Under the pieces are notes generated by a model. It was given only the letters and a program-made list of their open reading frames with translations. It did not search any database and had not been told where the DNA came from. This document shows positions 1 to 6,827 of a stretch of 8,896 nucleotides of DNA, one piece after another. Both the position numbers and the translations under genes were made by a program. How positions within the stretch are numbered: the first letter of the stretch is position 1; every line of letters starts with the position of its first letter. Source of the stretch: Deltaproteobacteria bacterium UBA2385 (GTDB lineage: Bacteria > Myxococcota_A > UBA796 > UBA2385); the NCBI GenBank assembly GCA_002343455.1, contig DDSR01000316.1:1-8896 (forward strand), in the 5' to 3' direction.

Positions 1-1978
1 TGAGAAGTCCGCTGCCCTCCGGGCAGTGAACGAGCCGCTCCAGGCTCAGCCTGAGGCGGCCATTGTCCAGCCAGCGAGGGTCGATGGTCGTGTCCAGATC
101 CGTGCGCGCCTGCACCCAGGCCCCGGCGAGCTCCTCGCCCTGGCAGCCTCCCCGCAGCTCGGCGCACCCGTCCAGCGCCTCGCCCGGCTCGCCTTCGAAG
201 CAGGAGAGGCCGATCAGCACGAGCTGCCCCTCGGCAGCGGGGAGCCGCTCGGCGCTGAAGACCCGGGCCTGCGGCGCCATCGCCTCCAGGACCTGGGCCA
301 TCCCTGCTGAGCGGCCCAGCCGCGACTCCAGCCGCAGGACGCTGCCCTCGGGCAGCGCGGGCACCACCTGGGCCAGCCAGCGCCACTCCTGGTGCCGGGC
401 GAGATCGAAGCGCGCCCAGGGCTGCGTCATCCAGGACAGGGGCAGGGCCAGCAGGCCGACGACCGGGACCAGCAGCAGCGGGCGGCGCTCCAAGGGTCGG
501 GCGAGGCCCAGCGCGGCGAGGCCGATCCACCCCGGGGCGGCCAGCAGCTGCAGGCGCAGCGCGTCGGCCTGCGGCCAGCTCTTGGCGAGCAGGAAGCCGG
601 TGCCCAGGACCCACAGCGCCCAGGGCGCAGCCAGGCGCGGCCGCAAGAGGCCCAGCAGCGCGAGCAGGGGGAGCAGCGGCGAGGTCCAGACGAGATCGAA
701 GGCGAGGTGGTGGGGGCTGTGGGCGGGCCCGACGCTGGGCAAGGCGATGCGCAGCAGGAAGCCAGGATCGGTGAAGCGGGCCGGGTCGATCGCCGAGTCC
801 CCGGCCGGGGGGAGGTCGGCGAGCCGCAGGAGGACCAGCAGGCCGCCCAGCAGCAGGGCCAGCCAGGGGCCGCCGTCGCGCAGGGCCGCGCGGCCGCGCA
901 GGGCCAGGGGCAGGGCGGCGATGGCCGGCAGGACCAGCAGGCCCTCGGGGCGCACATGGGCGGCGAAGCCGGCGGCGAGGCCGGCCAGGGCGCCGGCGAG
1001 CAGGCCCGCCCCGCCACGCCCGGCCTGGGTGGCAGCGGCGGCGCCGACCAGCGCCAGGAAGAGGGTCGGGATGGCCATCTCCTCCGTCGCGGCGAGGCGG
1101 ATGTGGCCGGCGTGCAGGGCCAGGGCGAGGCCTCCCAGCAGAGCCGGGCGAGGTCCCAGCGTGGCCCGCAGGGCCGCCCAGAGCAGCAGAGGAGAGAGGA
1201 TGGCCAGCAGGCGATGGGCCTCGAAGACGGTGGCCGGCTGCGCGCCGAGCTGCTCGACCGCCGGGGCCAGCAGGGCCCGCCAGCCCTGGCCGTACAACGT
1301 CGGCGTGCCCTTCAGGTTCAGCGCCATGGCCAGCTTCTCGTAGCTGGCCATGGCGCCGTTGAAGGCCTCGGCCGGCGAGAGCAGCGCCCGGGTCAGCGCC
1401 GAGGCCCCCAGGACCAGGGCGAGGTCCCGTCCGCCCGATCGGTCCAGGCGACGCAGGCCCAGCCCGGCGAGCAGCAGGCCGAGCCCGGCGATGAGCCAGG
1501 GCAGCGGCGCGGCCCAGCCCAGGGGCACGGCCTCCGCCACCCGGTCGGGGAGCAGCGGGTCGGCCCTCTGCGGCGGTGCGCCCGGGTTGCGGGACAGCTC
1601 GATCTGCGCCCCGCGGGCCTCCATCCGCTGGCAGAGGGCGGCGTGGACCTGCTCCTCGACGCTCTCCGGCGGGCGCTCGCCCAGGTGCCAGGGGTCCGTC
1701 GGCACCTCTCCCACCAGCTCCCAGCGCGGAAACAAGGTCCACCCATGCGCCGAACAGATGCCCCTGCGGTCGGGCCCCTCGCGCACCAGCTCGACCGGGG
1801 GCAGGGTCTGGCCCGGCGCCGAGAGGTGGACCCGCTCGAACTCCCGATGCAGCTCGACGCGCTCGACCGTCGCCGGGCCGACCGACTCGCCGACGACGAC
1901 GAGGTGCCCGTCGCCCTCGCTCCCAGGCGTAGCCTGACGGGACTGAGCCAGCGCCAGCCCGATGAAGACGAGGACCAC
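1..1978 (-). CDS. Polytopic membrane glycosyltransferase-like protein (GT39/PMT-like), 3' end beyond window
   Basis: This minus-strand frame is open from a GTG at 1978 to the left edge (659 codons, no stop), so the C-terminus is missing. An in-frame TGA lies 6 nt upstream (it ends the lipoprotein gene), which fixes the start close to GTG 1978. Residues 1–12 (VLVFIGLALA, then QS) look like a short signal peptide or anchor. Residues ~13–155 are soluble and probably extracytoplasmic, with C75 and C116. From ~158 to ~516 there are about ten hydrophobic helices. Between them are a loop with SPAEAF and YEKLA (~201–217), an HIRLAATEEM stretch (~292–301) and HVRPEGLL (~341–348), all typical of GT39/ArnT-like transferases that use polyprenyl-phosphate sugars. 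Residues ~517–659 form a soluble C-terminal domain. The family assignment comes from topology and these motifs; the donor and acceptor are unknown. It is probably translationally coupled to the lipoprotein gene. Confidence 0.8.
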   Translation of the reverse strand, partial: MVLVFIGLALAQSRQATPGSEGDGHLVVVGESVGPATVERVELHREFERVHLSAPGQTLPPVELVREGPDRRGICSAHGWTLFPRWELVGEVPTDPWHLGERPPESVEEQVHAALCQRMEARGAQIELSRNPGAPPQRADPLLPDRVAEAVPLGWAAPLPWLIAGLGLLLAGLGLRRLDRSGGRDLALVLGASALTRALLSPAEAFNGAMASYEKLAMALNLKGTPTLYGQGWRALLAPAVEQLGAQPATVFEAHRLLAILSPLLLWAALRATLGPRPALLGGLALALHAGHIRLAATEEMAIPTLFLALVGAAAATQAGRGGAGLLAGALAGLAAGFAAHVRPEGLLVLPAIAALPLALRGRAALRDGGPWLALLLGGLLVLLRLADLPPAGDSAIDPARFTDPGFLLRIALPSVGPAHSPHHLAFDLVWTSPLLPLLALLGLLRPRLAAPWALWVLGTGFLLAKSWPQADALRLQLLAAPGWIGLAALGLARPLERRPLLLVPVVGLLALPLSWMTQPWARFDLARHQEWRWLAQVVPALPEGSVLRLESRLGRSAGMAQVLEAMAPQARVFSAERLPAAEGQLVLIGLSCFEGEPGEALDGCAELRGGCQGEELAGAWVQARTDLDTTIDPRWLDNGRLRLSLERLVHCPEGSGLL

Positions 1979-1984
1979 GCCCGC

Positions 1985-3685
1985 TCAGTCGGCGAAGAGG
2001 TCGAGGCTCAGCACGTAGAGGCCTTCGGTCCAGGTGCCATCGTCGTTGAGCAGGGGGCGGCTGTCGGTGAACTGCACGTCCAGGTCTCCCAGCACCCCGC
2101 CGAGGGGATCCTCGCTGCCTCCGCCGCCCAGGCCGCCCAGCAGCTCGCCCAGGTCGAAGTCCAGGAAGCCGCCCAGCAGGCCGATCATCGTGCCCATGTA
2201 GCTGCCGAGCGCGGCAACGACCTCGTCCTCGTCGTAGCTGCCGGGGCTGGCCCCGTAGGAGAGGAGGGCGCCGTCGGGCACCTGGACCTGCAGGTCCAGG
2301 GCGCGGCCGTCCAGCAGGCCGATGTCCAGGGTGAGCTCCAAGCTGGCGTCGATCCAGTCGACGCAGTCGCTGCCCTGCTGCACGCCGGCGGTGAAGCGGA
2401 AGTCGGGCATGTGGAGCTGGGCCAGGGGCTCGAGCGAGGACTTCATCCGCACGACATAGGCGCTGCCGGGGTCCAGGCTGACGCACCAGCCGTCGCCGGA
2501 GGGGGCCTGGTCGCCGCCGGGCAGGCCGGCGACTCCGGCGCCGATGATGCTGCCGAACATGCCGCCCAGGTCGAAGCTGGCGAGCAGATCGACGAAGGAG
2601 TCCTCCAGCAGGAGCTGGATGGCGCCTTCGTGCAGCGCGAGCTGGGCGTGCGAGGAGGGGTCGCCATCGCCGTCGCCGGGGGTCGGGATGGTCGGCGCGC
2701 CGCTGGGGGCCGCGTCGTTGATGCCGATGCCCAGGCCGGCGCCGAGCCCGGCGTCGTCGGTCCACAGGCTGGAGAGCGAGGCCGCGAGCCGGGTGCCGAG
2801 CAGGTCGGTGTCGAACTCCAGCGGGCCGCCCAGCTCGATGCTGCTGATCTCGCCCAGCAGGCTCTCCAGCAGGATGTCGCCCAGGGGCTCGATGAAGCCG
2901 ACGATGGCGTCCAGGATCAGCTCGACCAGCCAGCCGTCCAGGCTGCCCAGCTCGATCTCGGTCTCGCCCAGGTCGATGGTCGCCTCGGAGGCGTACAGCC
3001 ACAGGCTGCCGTCGTCCTCCATCGTCGGCGAGAGCAGCAGCTCGACGCTGACCGCGCTGAAGCCGAGCTCGATCGGGATGTTGATCCAGCCATCCAGCGC
3101 GTCGATCTCGATGCCCAGCGAGAGCTCTTCGATCAGGATGGTGGTGTGGATGCCGTCCTCGTCGGGCTCGAGCAGGGCCACGGTCGGCAGGTGGGTCAGG
3201 CCGGTCGGGTAGATGTCGACCCAGTCGGTGTCCAGGCTGGGGATCTGCTCGACGATCATCGTGTCCCAGCCGGTGGCGTCGATGAAAGCGCCGACGGTCT
3301 CGCCGATCTCGTCCAGCCCCGCCTCGGTCAGGCGGGCGGTGGCCTGCCCGGGCCAGGACAGCGCCGGGTTGGAGCCGCTGAAGACGGGCACCCGCTCGCG
3401 CAGGGACTGGCTGGCCAGGCTGGCCTGCACCTCGATCATCCGGTAGTCCAGCCCGTCCATCGGCAGGGCCACGCTGAAGCTGCCGTCCTCGGCCAGCTCG
3501 ACCGGCTGGTCCTCGATCACCAGGCTGGCGCTCATCGGAGAGACCCGCCCGGTCACCAGGGCGGCCTCGGCCCCCAGGAACTCGCCGTACTCCGGCGAGG
3601 TCAGCTCGAGCGTGAGCTGCTGCGCCGTGATGCCGTAGTCGGGGCTTCGGCAGGCGAAGAGGCTGAGGAGGAGGGTGAGGGACAT
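1985..3685 (-). CDS. Secreted lipoprotein of unknown function with Ig-like N-terminal and possible lipid-binding domains
   Basis: 566 aa. The start is ATG 3685 with a good ribosome site (GGAGA, 3691–3695). The frame stays open far upstream, but that part is antisense to the sulfatase gene and encodes nothing recognisable. The signal is minimal: MSLTLLLSLFA then C12, a lipobox-like LFAC with no positive residue before it. Residues ~22–105 have the strand pattern of a bacterial Ig-like domain (TSPEYG, VTGRVS, EDGSFSVALP). The rest alternates strands with long amphipathic Leu/Ile segments (~250–280, ~350–375, ~487–520), a Pro/Gly/Asp linker (~325–343) and a Gly-rich stretch (~512–524). C401 and C441 could form a disulfide. 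The protein is very acidic. Two halves, each with a long amphipathic helix, recall TULIP/BPI-type lipid-binding proteins; this is a low-confidence impression, not a domain match. It is first in a unit with the membrane glycosyltransferase-like gene and divergent from the sulfatase-fold lipoprotein. Confidence 0.9.
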   Translation of the reverse strand: MSLTLLLSLFACRSPDYGITAQQLTLELTSPEYGEFLGAEAALVTGRVSPMSASLVIEDQPVELAEDGSFSVALPMDGLDYRMIEVQASLASQSLRERVPVFSGSNPALSWPGQATARLTEAGLDEIGETVGAFIDATGWDTMIVEQIPSLDTDWVDIYPTGLTHLPTVALLEPDEDGIHTTILIEELSLGIEIDALDGWINIPIELGFSAVSVELLLSPTMEDDGSLWLYASEATIDLGETEIELGSLDGWLVELILDAIVGFIEPLGDILLESLLGEISSIELGGPLEFDTDLLGTRLAASLSSLWTDDAGLGAGLGIGINDAAPSGAPTIPTPGDGDGDPSSHAQLALHEGAIQLLLEDSFVDLLASFDLGGMFGSIIGAGVAGLPGGDQAPSGDGWCVSLDPGSAYVVRMKSSLEPLAQLHMPDFRFTAGVQQGSDCVDWIDASLELTLDIGLLDGRALDLQVQVPDGALLSYGASPGSYDEDEVVAALGSYMGTMIGLLGGFLDFDLGELLGGLGGGGSEDPLGGVLGDLDVQFTDSRPLLNDDGTWTEGLYVLSLDLFAD

Positions 3686-3760
3686 GGGTGTCTCCGTTTG
3701 TCGCGTTGCCCGAGTATAGCGCGCAAAGCGAGGCCCGAGCGGGCGCGCTACGATGGCGGC
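3686..3760. promoter_or_regulatory. Shared divergent promoter region, lipoprotein gene versus sulfatase-fold gene
   Basis: The 75-bp spacer is less GC-rich around 3695–3725. On the minus strand TATACT (3713–3718) is a good -10 hexamer, placing a start site near 3706 and leaving about 20 nt of leader with the ribosome site. No convincing -35 lies 17 bp upstream of it. On the plus strand the same core gives TATAGC (3715–3720), so the two -10 elements overlap in a near-symmetrical way. A second plus-strand candidate is TACGAT (3749–3754), which would place the start site at about the ATG (3761) and make a leaderless message; this fits the absence of a clear Shine-Dalgarno before 3761. Which plus-strand start is used cannot be told from sequence. 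Confidence 0.45.
3691..3695 (-). promoter_or_regulatory. Ribosome binding site of the 566-aa lipoprotein gene
   Basis: On the minus strand this reads GGAGA, 5 nt before the ATG at 3685. It decides the start: the frame remains open upstream, but only this ATG combines a Shine-Dalgarno site with a lipoprotein signal. Confidence 0.75.
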
Positions 3761-5320
3761 ATGAACCTGCTGCTCGTCACTCTCTTCGCCTGCGGCGGGG
3801 CCGACACCGGCGACGCCGAGGGCGCCCGCCTGCCTCGCCCGATCGAGCCCCGCTTCGAGCCCGCGCCGACCGTCCTGGTCATCGTGGTGGACACGCTCAC
3901 CCGACGGCACCTGGGGCCCTGGTTGGAGGGCGACGGGACCGCCGGGTGGGACACGACGCCGCGGCTGGACGCCTTCTTCCAGCAGTCCACGGTGCTGGCC
4001 GACACCCAGGTCGTGCGGGGCCTGACCGGCGTCTCGGTCAGCTCGATCACGACGGGCACCTGGCCGCGGGTCCACGGCGTCCGCGACAACCGGGACTGGA
4101 AGCAGCCCTGGAACCGGATGCTGCCCGAGCTCTTCCAGGCCCAGGGCTACACCACCCTGGGCTACTCGGCGAACACCTGCCAGTTCATCGACCGCGGCAT
4201 CGACGAGCGCAACTGCACCTGGATCTGGGAGCACCCCGACGGCTTCGACGGCCAGGTCGATCGCGACATCACACTGGTCGACCAGCTGGTCTCGGACCTC
4301 GCCAGCAAGCCGGCCGACGAGCCCCTCTTCCTGTGGCTGCACCTGATCGACCCGCACGATCCCTTCAACCCGGTCGATCGCTGGTACGACGAGCTCCACC
4401 CCGAGGAGTACACGGGCGAGCTGGACCCCGAGGACCCCTCCATGCTCGACGCCTGGATCCTGGCCGAGACCGAGCTGAGCGAGGAGGAGCAGCGCCACCT
4501 CGAGGCCGTCTACGCCAGCCAGGTGCGCGAGACGGACAACCAGATCGGGCGGGTGCTCGACGCCCTCGCGGAGTCGGGCCGCTACGAGGAGGCCGTGATC
4601 CTCTTCACCTCGGACCATGGCGAGGAGCTGGGCGCCCACAACGGCTACTTCTTCCACGGCTGCTCGCCCTACCAGCAGACCATGCAGGTGGCCTCGGCCA
4701 TCCGCGCGCCCGGGCGGCTGCCCCAGGGGCTGGTCGTCGACACCGCGATCCGCAGCGTCGACCTCGCGCCCACCCTGGCCGACGTGGCCGGCATCGGCTG
4801 GGAGGACTTCCGCGACGGCGAGTCGCTGGTGGACGAGCTGGTCGCGGGCGAAGTCAGCGAGCGGCCGGCCTTCTTCGAGCGCTCCTTGTCGACCGCCGGG
4901 GTCGTCTACGCCGGCCACCGCTACATCCTGGACGTCAACGAGGGTTTCTCGGAGTGCAAACCCTACGACGTCGGCGACGGCATCTTCCCCAACGAGCGGG
5001 AGGAGCTGTACGACCACGCGGCCGACCCCGAGGAACAGGACGACATCGCCGACCAGGACCCCGAGACCCTGGCGATGCTGCGCGAGCTGACCTGCCAGTG
5101 GGTGACCGAGGACACCTGGTTCGCCTACAAGGCCGACGAGACCCACCCGCTGGTGACGGCCTGCCGCGCCGTGCTGCCCGCGGAGGAGGGCGACGAGCCC
5201 GCCAAGGGATGCGCCGCGGCCGGCTCAGCGGCGACGGGCCTGCTGGCGGCGGCCGGGCTGCTGCTGGGGCTGCGGCGGCGCGCTCAGCGGCCCGTCTCCT
5301 TGCCCATGCCGAAGTCGTAG
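3761..5320 (+). CDS. Sulfatase/alkaline-phosphatase-superfamily lipoprotein with Thr nucleophile and MYXO-CTERM-like tail
   Basis: 519 aa, ATG 3761. The signal is MNLLLVTLFA then C11, a lipobox-like LFAC, followed by a Gly/Asp-rich tether. The sulfatase fold follows: VIVVDTL (~40–46, metal-binding D44), the active-site segment RGLTGVSVSSITTG (86–99) and WPRVHGV (101–107), HLIDPHDPF (194–202), FTSDHGEELG (282–291, metal-binding D285 and H286), FFHG (297–300) and IRAPG (314–318). By register with C/S-x-P-S-R…TG sulfatases, the nucleophile position is T89. Thr there is known in phosphonate monoester hydrolase/phosphoglycerol- or phosphoethanolamine-transferase-like relatives and needs no formylglycine. 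The substrate may therefore be a phosphoester, phosphodiester or sulfate. The C-terminus has C484, a hydrophobic Ala/Leu helix and RRR (505–507), the MYXO-CTERM pattern, plus 12 extra residues. The last 37 bp overlap the convergent small gene. The superfamily is certain; the substrate is not. Confidence 0.93.
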   Translation: MNLLLVTLFACGGADTGDAEGARLPRPIEPRFEPAPTVLVIVVDTLTRRHLGPWLEGDGTAGWDTTPRLDAFFQQSTVLADTQVVRGLTGVSVSSITTGTWPRVHGVRDNRDWKQPWNRMLPELFQAQGYTTLGYSANTCQFIDRGIDERNCTWIWEHPDGFDGQVDRDITLVDQLVSDLASKPADEPLFLWLHLIDPHDPFNPVDRWYDELHPEEYTGELDPEDPSMLDAWILAETELSEEEQRHLEAVYASQVRETDNQIGRVLDALAESGRYEEAVILFTSDHGEELGAHNGYFFHGCSPYQQTMQVASAIRAPGRLPQGLVVDTAIRSVDLAPTLADVAGIGWEDFRDGESLVDELVAGEVSERPAFFERSLSTAGVVYAGHRYILDVNEGFSECKPYDVGDGIFPNEREELYDHAADPEEQDDIADQDPETLAMLRELTCQWVTEDTWFAYKADETHPLVTACRAVLPAEEGDEPAKGCAAAGSAATGLLAAAGLLLGLRRRAQRPVSLPMPKS

Positions 5321-5535
5321 CCGGGGTAGGCCCGCCACATGCACCGCCCGCGCTCGTCGCGGAAGGTGAAGCCCGCGATGCGCCCCAGCGGATCGACCAG
5401 GACCCGCACCTGACCGTCGGCGGTGGTCCGCCGGGCCGCGTAGGCCGTCGCGTGGGGCGTGGCCGGCACGAACTGCACCGGGCCCACGGTATCCGAGAGG
5501 TCGTCGGTCTCTGGAAGCGGGGCGGAGGTGCGCAT
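5284..5535 (-). CDS. Small 83-aa hypothetical protein downstream of three radical SAM genes
   Basis: I do not recognise a family. It has an ATG start at 5535 with a strong ribosome site (GGGAG at 5541–5545). The sequence is soluble, with no signal peptide or membrane helix. Residues 1–40 are Pro/Thr/Ala/Asp-rich and probably disordered. Residues 42–64 read like one strand–turn–strand unit; DPLGRIAGFTFRDERGR (48–64) resembles a single YD/RHS-type repeat. The C-terminal part is rich in aromatics, with one Cys (C65, W67, Y70, Y73, F75) and then Gly-Met-Gly. It is on the same strand as the radical SAM genes and 137 bp after gene C, and its 3' end overlaps the sulfatase-fold gene by 37 bp. It could be a substrate or partner of the radical SAM enzymes, or an unrelated gene with its own promoter. 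The antisense frames give low-complexity translations, which supports this one. Confidence 0.65.
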   Translation of the reverse strand: MRTSAPLPETDDLSDTVGPVQFVPATPHATAYAARRTTADGQVRVLVDPLGRIAGFTFRDERGRCMWRAYPGYDFGMGKETGR

Positions 5536-5540
5536 CCGGT

Positions 5541-5545
5541 CTCCC
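5541..5545 (-). promoter_or_regulatory. Ribosome binding site of the 83-aa protein gene
   Basis: On the minus strand this is GGGAG, 5 nt before the ATG at 5535. It is one of the best Shine-Dalgarno matches in the window and supports this short ORF being translated. Confidence 0.6.
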
Positions 5546-5559
5546 GGGGTTGAGGCCCG

Positions 5560-5643
5560 ATGCTACACCCGGTCAATCCGTGGAACGGTGAATTCTCACA
5601 CTTCGAACCCGCGCCCCGGTCAAGTTGCCGGATTCGTTCCACG
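5560..5643 (-). promoter_or_regulatory. Candidate promoter/operator region upstream of the 83-aa gene
   Basis: The spacer between gene C and the 83-aa gene holds paired motifs. CCCGGTCAA occurs at 5568–5576 and again at 5615–5623 (TTGACCGGG on the minus strand, containing -35-like TTGACC). CGTGGAACG (5579–5587) is matched by its exact reverse complement CGTTCCACG (5635–5643). On the minus strand TAGCAT (5560–5565) could be a -10 box, giving a start site near 5553 just before the ribosome site; the matching -35 position would fall on the left arm of the inverted repeat. No -35/-10 pair has ideal spacing, so the promoter is tentative. The repeats suggest a regulator binding site. Confidence 0.3.
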
Positions 5644-5674
5644 AGCCCCCGCGGCGCGCCCGCCCTCGGGGCTC
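5643..5674 (-). terminator. Possible GC-rich hairpin at the end of radical SAM gene C
   Basis: GAGCCCC (5643–5649) pairs with GGGGCTC (5668–5674), and an inner GCGG/CCGC pair extends the stem. The hairpin includes part of the gene C stop codon. No T-run follows on the minus strand, so it is not a classical intrinsic terminator. It could cause pausing, protect the 3' end, or be chance in GC-rich DNA. Confidence 0.25.
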
Positions 5675-6779
5675 AGCGGACCGGCGCGAAGCCCTGGTCG
5701 CCCCAGATGTCCAGGTAGCCCTTCCAGACCCCCTCGCAGACATCGCGCAGCCTGCAGCGCTGGCAGGCCTCGGGCTGGCCCTTCAGGTCGCGCTTCTTGC
5801 GGTCCTGCCAGTTGAAGCGGGCGCGCTGGTCCAGCGCGTCGAAGGCGACGACGCTGTTGCCGCGCGGGTTGGAGACCCGGCCGTCCAGGTGGCTGGAGCG
5901 AGGCGGGGTCAGGTCGCCGCCCTCGCTGCGGATCGAGCAGGCGGTCGAGAGGTCTCGATACTCGCCCATGTAGCGGCGCAGCAGGGCCTCGCTCCCGCGG
6001 AGCTGCGGAGGCAGCACACACATCGGGAAGCCACCGAAGGAGAAGCTCTTCTTGAAGTGGTGCTCGTTGAGCAGGATCGCCTTGATCAGCAGCGGGGCGG
6101 CGTCGGCGTAGCGGGGGGTCAGCTCGGCGTCACCCTCGGCGTAGCCCTCGGGCCGGATGAAGTTCACCCGCAGATCCTGCAGGTCCAGGGTGCGGAAGAA
6201 GAACTGCATCATCTTCGGCAGGTGCTGCAGGTTCCAGCCGTTGAGCACGATGTTGACCGAGAGCCCGTCGGCCAGGTGCCCCTCGCGCTGCTTCTGGCGC
6301 AGGTAGCGCAGGGCCGCGACCTTCTTGTCGAAGTTGCCTGGCACCCGCGTCAGGCGGTCTTCGAGCTCGGCAGTGTGGCCGTGCATCGAGACCGTCACCC
6401 GGGTCAACCCGGCCTCCAGCAGCTTGTCGCTGAAGTGCGGCAGGCGCAGCTTGGTGGCGTTGGTGGCGATGGTGACCCGCGAGAAGCCGAGCTCGCGCGC
6501 GTAGGCGACGCTGTCGACGATGCGGGGGTAGGTCGTCGGCTCGCCGCCCAGGAAACCCACGCTGCGGAAGCCCTCGTCGTACCAGCGCTTCAGCTCGCGC
6601 TGCATCAGGCCGAAGTCCATGTAGGAGCGGTCTTCGGCCTTGGGCAGGCCGTCGATGCAGAAGACGCAGCGGTTGTTGCAGGCCTTGCCGATGTTGATCT
6701 CGACGTTCTTGCGCACGTCGCGATCGGGGTTGTAGGGCTGGTTGGCCGCGGGGGCCTGCTCGGTCAGGGCGGTCTGCAC
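5673..6779 (-). CDS. Radical SAM protein with C-terminal auxiliary-cluster-like cysteines (gene C)
   Basis: 368 aa from GTG 6779; no strong ribosome site is visible, and the next Met (residue 54) lies after the cluster motif. The radical SAM core has CNNRCVFC (C34, C38, C41) to bind the 4Fe-4S cluster that cleaves S-adenosylmethionine. It also has FLGGEPTTYP (76–85), ATNATK (105–110), VSMHGHTAE (130–138) and a PGNF turn (147–150). After the core come GGFPMC (C254), C281 and CQRCRLRDVCEGVWKGYL (C339, C342, C348). These could hold an extra Fe-S cluster, as in SPASM/Twitch enzymes. Such enzymes often modify peptides or proteins, but the substrate here is unknown. It is third in a run of three radical SAM genes, 48 bp after gene B, with which it shares the HG-type fifth motif and the C-terminal Cys pattern. 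The domain call is very secure; the specific function is not. Confidence 0.93.
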   Translation of the reverse strand: MQTALTEQAPAANQPYNPDRDVRKNVEINIGKACNNRCVFCIDGLPKAEDRSYMDFGLMQRELKRWYDEGFRSVGFLGGEPTTYPRIVDSVAYARELGFSRVTIATNATKLRLPHFSDKLLEAGLTRVTVSMHGHTAELEDRLTRVPGNFDKKVAALRYLRQKQREGHLADGLSVNIVLNGWNLQHLPKMMQFFFRTLDLQDLRVNFIRPEGYAEGDAELTPRYADAAPLLIKAILLNEHHFKKSFSFGGFPMCVLPPQLRGSEALLRRYMGEYRDLSTACSIRSEGGDLTPPRSSHLDGRVSNPRGNSVVAFDALDQRARFNWQDRKKRDLKGQPEACQRCRLRDVCEGVWKGYLDIWGDQGFAPVR

Positions 6780-6827
6780 CGCCGGAGCATAGCGCAGCCG
6801 CGCCCGGCCGCAGCGTCGCTCAGCCGC

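Noticed and set aside
427..1017. Minus-strand open frame in the transferase region, starting MAGRACSP
   Set aside because: It is a Cys/Pro/Ser/Arg-rich shadow. The other minus-strand frame, running unbroken from 1978 to the edge, gives membrane helices and an RPEG motif.
3686..5146. Upstream extension of the 566-aa lipoprotein frame to a 1053-aa minus-strand protein
   Set aside because: The extension is antisense to the sulfatase-fold gene and has no recognisable motifs. The ribosome site and lipoprotein signal place the start at 3685.
392..5320. A 1642-codon plus-strand open frame whose 3' part is the sulfatase-fold gene
   Set aside because: Everything before ATG 3761 is Gln/Gly/Ala/Arg-rich translation antisense to the transferase and lipoprotein genes, with no domain sense. 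It is an effect of high GC.
5332..5394. The 83-aa protein as a fragment of an RHS/YD-repeat toxin
   Set aside because: Only one YD-like unit is visible, the ORF has its own start and ribosome site, and no further repeats or toxin domain lie nearby in any frame.
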